Below, piece after piece: positions 59,434 to 64,000 of a DNA stretch of 64,000 bases (positions within the stretch are counted from its first letter, which is position 1; each line of letters begins with the position of its first letter). The notes under the pieces were generated by a model. It searched no databases. It had not been told where the DNA came from and saw only the letters and a program-made list of their open reading frames with translations. A program made the translations under genes and the position numbers. Source of the stretch: Tautonia plasticadhaerens (lineage in GTDB: Bacteria > Planctomycetota > Planctomycetia > Isosphaerales > Isosphaeraceae); NCBI RefSeq assembly GCF_007752535.1, contig NZ_CP036426.1, positions 7,626,001-7,690,000 of the forward strand, given 5' to 3'.

Positions 59434-59566
59434 GGGGATCGCTCCGGGGGCACACGGGCGGTTCTCGGTCCGAGGTGCCAGGATATCAGGCCCGCCGCCC
59501 GATCGGCAAAGCCCGATCGCGGTCGTCGAGGGGCAGGATCGACGCGACCTGGGCCGGCCGAAGCGA

Positions 59567-59572
59567 TAGGAT
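59567..59572 (+). promoter_or_regulatory. TAGGAT -10-like box before DUF4058 gene
   Basis: TAGGAT preceded by GCGA, 54 nt before the ATG at 59626; -35 not clear. Confidence 0.35.
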
Positions 59573-59625
59573 GGGGGGGAGGAATGTCGGCCCGATCGGG
59601 GTGCCTTGACTGGGGGTTCGAAGCG

Positions 59626-60396
59626 ATGCCCGGACCGTTCCCCGGAGTTGATCCGTACCTGGAGGCGCAGGGCTACTGGCCCGAGTTCCACCTGAAATTC
59701 CTGAACTACTGGCAGGAGGCCCTCGCCAATCGTTTGCCCGACGAATACGAAGTACGGGTCGAGGAGCGGGTCAAACTCGTCGACGTCGAGACGGACAAGA
59801 ACTACTTGATCCGGCCGGACATCGCCGTCACGCACGCGACACGAAGACCGGAAGGAGCCGCATCGGGAGTCGCGACGCTCGACCCGGAGACGATCCCGAC
59901 GGTGATCCTGGACGAAGACCGGGAGGTCTTCCTGAAGATCCTCCACCGACCCGATCGGAAGCTCGTCGCGGTGCTGGAGCTGCTCTCCCCGGCGAACAAG
60001 GTCGAGCCGGATCGTCGCGACTACCTGACGAGGCGGAACGCCGTGCTCCGCCAGCAGGTCCACCTCGTCGAGCTAGATCTGCTGGTCGGCGGCCAGCGGA
60101 TCCCGATGGGGCGCCCGTTGCCGCCGGGGGACTTCTTCGCGATCGTCGCCCGGTGGGAGCAGCGGCCGGACTGCCAGGTCTACGCCTGGACCCTGCGCCA
60201 CCGCCTGCCGATGCTGCCGATCCCCCTGAGGGCGCCGGACCCGGACATCGCCGTCGACCTGGCCGAGGTGTACGAGACCGCCTTCGATCGGGGTCGGTAT
60301 GTCCGGTCGGTCGACTACCGGGCCCCGCTGGATCTGCCCCTGCACCCCGAAGACCGCGCGTGGGCCGAGCAGGAAGCGAGGGCCCCCCGGGGTTGA
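59626..60396 (+). CDS. DUF4058 family protein
   Basis: A 256-aa protein of DUF4058, common in planctomycetes and cyanobacteria. The N-terminal signature PFPGVDPYLEAQGYWPEFH and the block YLIRPDIAVTHATRR, then LEILSPANK-like VLELLSPANKVEPDRRDYLT, RRNAVLRQQVHLVELDLLVG are diagnostic; the PD...E..SP.NK pattern recalls a PD-(D/E)XK-like nuclease fold, distantly similar to Uma2. ATG 59626 is used because the signature MPGPFPG begins there. Role unknown. Confidence 0.88.
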   Translation: MPGPFPGVDPYLEAQGYWPEFHLKFLNYWQEALANRLPDEYEVRVEERVKLVDVETDKNYLIRPDIAVTHATRRPEGAASGVATLDPETIPTVILDEDREVFLKILHRPDRKLVAVLELLSPANKVEPDRRDYLTRRNAVLRQQVHLVELDLLVGGQRIPMGRPLPPGDFFAIVARWEQRPDCQVYAWTLRHRLPMLPIPLRAPDPDIAVDLAEVYETAFDRGRYVRSVDYRAPLDLPLHPEDRAWAEQEARAPRG

Positions 60397-60407
60397 TCGG
60401 GGGGCCC
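60380..60407. terminator. Terminator hairpin overlapping DUF4058 stop
   Basis: Perfect 10-bp stem GGGCCCCCCG / CGGGGGGCCC with an 8-nt loop containing the stop codon of the DUF4058 gene; sits between convergent genes. Confidence 0.6.
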
Positions 60408-60427
60408 GGGCCGATCGATCGGGCGAG

Positions 60428-61291
60428 TCAGGGCCGGGCCTCGATCGGGTTCGAGAGGGTGCCGAGGCCGTCGATCTCGACCTCGACGACGTCCCCGGGC
60501 TTGAGCCAGACGGGGGGCTTGCGGGCCATGCCGACGCCGGGCGGGGTGCCGGTGAAGACCAGGTCGCCGGGCTCCAGGGTCATGATCTGGGAGAGGTAGG
60601 CGATCGTCTCGGGCACCCGGAAGATGAGCTGCGAGGTGCTGGAATCCTGCATCAGGCGGCCGTTGAGGCGGAGCCGGATGCCCAGGGCGTGGGGGTCGGG
60701 GACCTCGTCGGCGGTGACGAGGGAGGGCCCGACGGGGGCGAAGGTGTCGAAGGTCTTGCCGGCCATCCACTGGCCCCCGGGCTTGCCCAGCTGCCAGTCC
60801 CGGGCCGAGACGTCGTGGCCGACCGCGTAGCCGGCGACGTGGTCCATCGCCCGGTCCCGGGGGATGTCCCGGCCGGGCAGGCCGATGACGAAGACGAGCT
60901 CGGCCTCGAAGTCGACCTCATGGCAGATCTTCGGCAGCAGGATCGGCGCCTTGTGGCCGGTCAGGGCGGTGGGGTACTTGCTGAAGAGGATCGGCTCCTC
61001 GGGGATCTTGGCGCCGGTCTCGATGGCGTGGTCCCGGTAGTTCAGGCCCAGGCAGATGATCTTCCTCGGGTCGGGGACCGGGGCGAGCAGCCGGCTCGAC
61101 GCCGGGTCGTAGGACGTCGGGGCCCGGTCCAGGGCCGATCGGGCCCGGGAGAGCCGATCGGGCCCCAGGGCGATCAGCTCCCGGACGGAGTTCGGGAGGG
61201 TCGGGTCGGCGGCGTTGAGGTCGACGAGTCGGCCGGCGTGCTCGGCGCAGGCCCTCGGGCCCCGATCGGTGGCGACGGTCAGCAGGCGCAT
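60428..61291 (-). CDS. Fumarylacetoacetate hydrolase family protein
   Basis: A 287-aa FAH-superfamily enzyme (hydrolase, isomerase or decarboxylase of 2-keto acids). Visible are the N-terminal lid domain and the core [34 protein letters not shown], the divalent-metal acidic residues in [60 protein letters not shown] and the closing [20 protein letters not shown]. Such enzymes act in aromatic or sugar-acid catabolism; no pathway partner is adjacent. GGGAGGA lies before the ATG at 61291. Confidence 0.9.
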   Translation of the reverse strand: MRLLTVATDRGPRACAEHAGRLVDLNAADPTLPNSVRELIALGPDRLSRARSALDRAPTSYDPASSRLLAPVPDPRKIICLGLNYRDHAIETGAKIPEEPILFSKYPTALTGHKAPILLPKICHEVDFEAELVFVIGLPGRDIPRDRAMDHVAGYAVGHDVSARDWQLGKPGGQWMAGKTFDTFAPVGPSLVTADEVPDPHALGIRLRLNGRLMQDSSTSQLIFRVPETIAYLSQIMTLEPGDLVFTGTPPGVGMARKPPVWLKPGDVVEVEIDGLGTLSNPIEARP

Positions 61292-61478
61292 CGTCGGGTC
61301 GTCCTCCCTCGGGTGGGGTCGACTCGGTCGGTGCGGGCCCGGCGCCCGTCCCCGGCGGTCGATCGTGTACCCTACACCGATCCGGGGGCCGGGGCCAGTG
61401 GTCGTCGGGGGCCGGGCCGGACCCCGACCCGGGAACCGGACCGGACCGGACCGGGCTGGCCGGCGGGCCGGGGGCTGG

Positions 61479-61484
61479 TAAGAT
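61479..61484 (+). promoter_or_regulatory. TAAGAT -10-like box before kdsA
   Basis: CTGGCC (61456-61461), 17-nt spacer, TAAGAT (61479-61484); the kdsA start is 74 nt further. Confidence 0.4.
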
Positions 61485-61557
61485 CCCCCGGGAGGGGTGG
61501 CCCGGCCGGTCGGATCCGGCAGCTCCCGCCCCCCCGAGCCGATCGAGGACGACCGCC

Positions 61558-62430
61558 GTGCCCAGCCCCCCGAACCCCGTGAGCCTCGGCCCGAAGACCC
61601 GGATCGGCCGGGGGGGGCCGCTGGCCCTGATCGCCGGGCCCTGCGTGATCGAGCCGGGGGACCTGACCGACCGGATCGCCGACCGCCTCGCCGAGCTGGG
61701 TGAGGAGCTGGGGATCCCGGTCGTCTTCAAGGCCTCGTTCGACAAGGCCAACCGCACGTCGAAGTCGAGCTTCCGGGGGCCGGGGGTCGAGGAGGGGCTG
61801 CGGACCTTCGAGCGGATCAGGGCCAGGACCGGGCTGCCGGTGACGACCGACGTCCACGAGTCGATCCAGTGCGAGGCCGTCGCCGGGGTGGTGGACCTGC
61901 TCCAGATCCCGGCCTTCCTCGCCCGGCAGACCGACCTGCTGGAGGCCGCCGCCGCCACCGGGAGGCCGGTGAACGTGAAGAAGGGGCAGTTCATGGCCCC
62001 CTGGGACATGGGGCACGTCGTCTCCAAGCTCTCCGGGGCGGGGGCCGTCGGCATCCTGCTCACCGAGCGGGGGACGACCTTCGGCTACGGCCGGCTGGTC
62101 AACGACTTCCGGGCCATCCCGGTCATGCAAGGCACGGGCGTCCCGGTGGTGTTCGACGCCACGCATTCGGTCCAGCTCCCGAGCGCCGGCCAGGGGGTGA
62201 CGGCCGGGGAGCGGGAGATGATCCCCTACCTGGCGAGGGCCGCGGTGGCCGCCGGGGTCGACGCGCTGTTCCTGGAGGTCCACCCGAGGCCCGAGGAGGC
62301 CCTCTCCGACGGCCCGAACGCCCTGAGGCTGGACGACCTGCCGGCGTTGCTGCGGACCTGCCTGCGGATCCGGTCGGCGATCGAGGAGGGGGCGGCGCCC
62401 GAACCATCGGGCGGCCCGGGGCGTAGCTGA
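61558..62430 (+). CDS. kdsA: 3-deoxy-8-phosphooctulonate synthase
   Basis: A 290-aa enzyme condensing PEP and arabinose-5-phosphate to KDO-8-phosphate, the committed step toward the inner core sugar of lipopolysaccharide. The PEP/metal region [97 protein letters not shown] and [10 protein letters not shown] are all intact; the Asn/Cys position 'AGPC' indicates a metal-type enzyme. GTG start at 61558. It supports an LPS-containing outer membrane. Confidence 0.94.
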   Translation: MPSPPNPVSLGPKTRIGRGGPLALIAGPCVIEPGDLTDRIADRLAELGEELGIPVVFKASFDKANRTSKSSFRGPGVEEGLRTFERIRARTGLPVTTDVHESIQCEAVAGVVDLLQIPAFLARQTDLLEAAAATGRPVNVKKGQFMAPWDMGHVVSKLSGAGAVGILLTERGTTFGYGRLVNDFRAIPVMQGTGVPVVFDATHSVQLPSAGQGVTAGEREMIPYLARAAVAAGVDALFLEVHPRPEEALSDGPNALRLDDLPALLRTCLRIRSAIEEGAAPEPSGGPGRS

Positions 62431-62632
62431 GGAGATCGGGGCCGAGTCCCGGCGCCCCCGGCTCGCCGAGGGGCCCGGGATCGGTCACAATAGGTCGATC
62501 GATCCCGCCCCCTCTGCCGGACCGGGCCACCGGGACGGCCCGAGCGGGGCCGTCTCCCCCCAAGGCCCCCCTTGCGGCGCGATGCGGCGCGACGCAACGC
62601 ATCGACGACGACGCACCCGGAGAGCGACCCCC

Positions 62633-64000
62633 GTGCGAAGGCGAAGGCGAACACCTCGATGGCTCGGCCCGGTCGGCCTGGCCTCGGCCCTCGGCATCCT
62701 GGCCCTCGGCTGCGGCGGGGGGGACGACGACCGGCCCCCCGGCCCCGCGGCCGGGGGCGCATTCGCCCCGAAGGCCGCCCCCGGGGAGGCCGGCGACGCC
62801 CCCGAGGGCGGGGCCGCCGCCAGGGACCCCTTCCGGGGCGTGGCGATGGACCCGGAGATGCGGGAGGCCCTGCTCCGCAACGTCGTCAGCCTGCTGGAGC
62901 GCGCCCCGCTGACCCCGGGCGGCCAGAACATCCGGATCGCCACCGACAACCTCAACCAGTACTTCAAGGGCACCCCCGACGAGGCGTTCCGGCTCTCCCC
63001 CGAGTCGGGGTCGTACCTCACGGAAGAGATGGCCAAGTCCCCCTTCAAGGTGGAGGACTTCGAGGCCCGGGCCTTCGAGCTGAAGGACGCCCGGCACATC
63101 GAGGACTGCCTGCTCTACCACAACATCGCCTCCCGGGTGGCCGGCCCGGGCACGACGCTCGACCGCGTCCGACGGCTCTTCGACTGGACCGTCCGGCACG
63201 TCCAGCTCGTCCCCCCCGACGCGCCGATCCCGGAGATCCTCGCGGGCCAGGGGATCCGGCCCGCGCCGACCCGGCCCTACGACGTGATCGTCCGGGGCTT
63301 CGCCTCCGAGATCCCCGGCAACGCCTGGGCCGAGCGCTCGTGGGTCTTCCTCGCCCTCTGCCGCCAGATCGGCGTCGACGCGGCGATGATCGGCTACACG
63401 ACCGAGGTCGAGGTCGAGGTCGAAGCCGAAGCTGCAGCCGAGGGGGGCGGGGACGAGGCGGGAGAACAGGAGACGAAGGTCGAGGTCCAGGAGCGGCCGT
63501 ATTACTGGGCCTGCGCCGCCCTGGTCGACGGGGTGCCCTACCTGTTCGACGCCCGGCTCGGCATGGAGATCCCCGCCCCCGATGGCGGCGGGGTCGCCAC
63601 CCTCGAGCAGGCGGCGACCGACCCGGGCGTGCTCGACCGCCTGGACCTGCCCGACCCGCCGATCCCGTATGAGACCGAGGCCGCCGACCTGGGCCGGGTC
63701 CGGGTCTTCCTCGACTCCAGCCGGGGCTACTTCGCCCCCAAGATGGGGCTGCTGCAGGCCGACCTGGCGGGGGCCAACCGGATGGTCCTGCACCGGGATC
63801 CGGCCGAGCAGCGCGAGGCCTGGGCCTCGGCCCTGGGGGGCCGGCTGGAGGCGGTGGAACTCTGGGAGCTGCCGCTGACCGTCGAGTTCCGCCTGTTCAC
63901 CGACCCCGCCTACGTCCGGGCGGTCCAGTTCGTCAACCTCTACTTCGACCCCCAGTTCCCCCTGCTCGGCGCCCGGCTCCGGCAGCTCCGGGGCGACCTG
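62633..64000 (+). CDS. Lipoprotein with transglutaminase-like domain, 3' end beyond window
   Basis: At least 456 residues, open to the right edge. GTG start at 62633, arginine-rich n-region, hydrophobic core and lipobox LALGC (Cys27) indicate a lipoprotein exported and anchored by Lgt/LspA. After a Pro/Gly/Ala linker come PEMREALLRNVVSLLERAP and a transglutaminase-like region: TTLDRVRRLFDWTVRHVQLV, AWAERSWVFLALCRQIGVDA (a possible catalytic Cys), ACAALVDGVPYLFDARLGME (the 'W-x-H...D' part is replaced). An acidic repeat (EVEVEVEAEAAAE) interrupts the domain near residue 262. Role in envelope remodelling is possible. A shorter start cannot be excluded. Confidence 0.75.
   Translation, partial: MRRRRRTPRWLGPVGLASALGILALGCGGGDDDRPPGPAAGGAFAPKAAPGEAGDAPEGGAAARDPFRGVAMDPEMREALLRNVVSLLERAPLTPGGQNIRIATDNLNQYFKGTPDEAFRLSPESGSYLTEEMAKSPFKVEDFEARAFELKDARHIEDCLLYHNIASRVAGPGTTLDRVRRLFDWTVRHVQLVPPDAPIPEILAGQGIRPAPTRPYDVIVRGFASEIPGNAWAERSWVFLALCRQIGVDAAMIGYTTEVEVEVEAEAAAEGGGDEAGEQETKVEVQERPYYWACAALVDGVPYLFDARLGMEIPAPDGGGVATLEQAATDPGVLDRLDLPDPPIPYETEAADLGRVRVFLDSSRGYFAPKMGLLQADLAGANRMVLHRDPAEQREAWASALGGRLEAVELWELPLTVEFRLFTDPAYVRAVQFVNLYFDPQFPLLGARLRQLRGDL

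Overview
This is a GC-rich (roughly 70%), gene-dense chromosomal segment that looks like a planctomycete of the Isosphaeraceae/Tautonia-Isosphaera type. The taxon is inferred from gene content, not from a marker gene. The pointers are an ECF sigma factor fused through a membrane helix to an HlyD-like domain, an ECF sigma factor next to a membrane Ser/Thr kinase, a TIGR03067-type protein, a Minf_1886-type protein, a small protein with the planctomycete 'LEGRDLPS' signature, a PEP-CTERM protein, and a KDO synthase (KdsA) implying an LPS-type outer membrane.

Layout. 1-5660: a phage-derived head module (portal cut by the window edge, small membrane protein, scaffold-like protein, DUF5309-type major capsid followed by a strong hairpin, two connector/tail-completion candidates, a 71-aa protein), with base composition like the host. 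5690-13170: Trm112-like protein, KAS-II-like ketosynthase, a Minf_1886/membrane/methyltransferase operon, a decayed ECF sigma gene, FAD oxidoreductase, Mn catalase, J-domain protein. 13320-24030: zinc-ribbon M48 membrane protease, a repeat-rich stretch with a frameshifted VapC next to an intact antitoxin, the sigma-HlyD fusion, a secreted protein and a thermolysin-like protease. 24300-37580: alpha-glucan/trehalose genes (glgX and treY divergent, malQ 6 kb further), a secreted Pro/Tyr/Gly-rich protein, isochorismatase and flavin-binding proteins, and a 1034-aa two-helix membrane protein. 37950-52430: membrane protein, CHAD protein, hydrolase, tRNA-Glu(CTC) with promoter and terminator, sigma/kinase pair, nagB, PIG-L deacetylase, Uma2, acyltransferase, a low-complexity protein and a 53-aa membrane peptide. 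52480-64000: PEP-CTERM protein, a horizontally acquired-looking DUF4041/GIY-YIG membrane nuclease (SNIPE-like anti-phage protein), trmB, a frameshifted ISAs1-type insertion sequence, a sugar phosphate cyclase, TIGR03067 protein, DUF4058 protein, FAH-family hydrolase, kdsA, and a transglutaminase-like lipoprotein running off the window.

The main 'system' is the SNIPE-like nuclease at 53421-55172: a single gene with an N-terminal membrane anchor, long coiled coil, DUF4041 and a C-terminal GIY-YIG/Mug113 domain with R453 and E479 in place. It is visibly AT-richer than all its neighbours and bracketed by inverted-repeat elements, with an IS 1 kb away. Second is the 1034-aa protein at 32579-35683, whose ends resemble the TRADD-N-associated two-helix module with a huge insertion between the helices. 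Intergenic DNA is also unusual: a 6-copy 'TGGGTTCGTT' array, a three-copy composite palindromic repeat, several near-perfect long hairpins, and a recurring TANNAT promoter-like box. All functional statements are from reading translations by eye; no database search was run.
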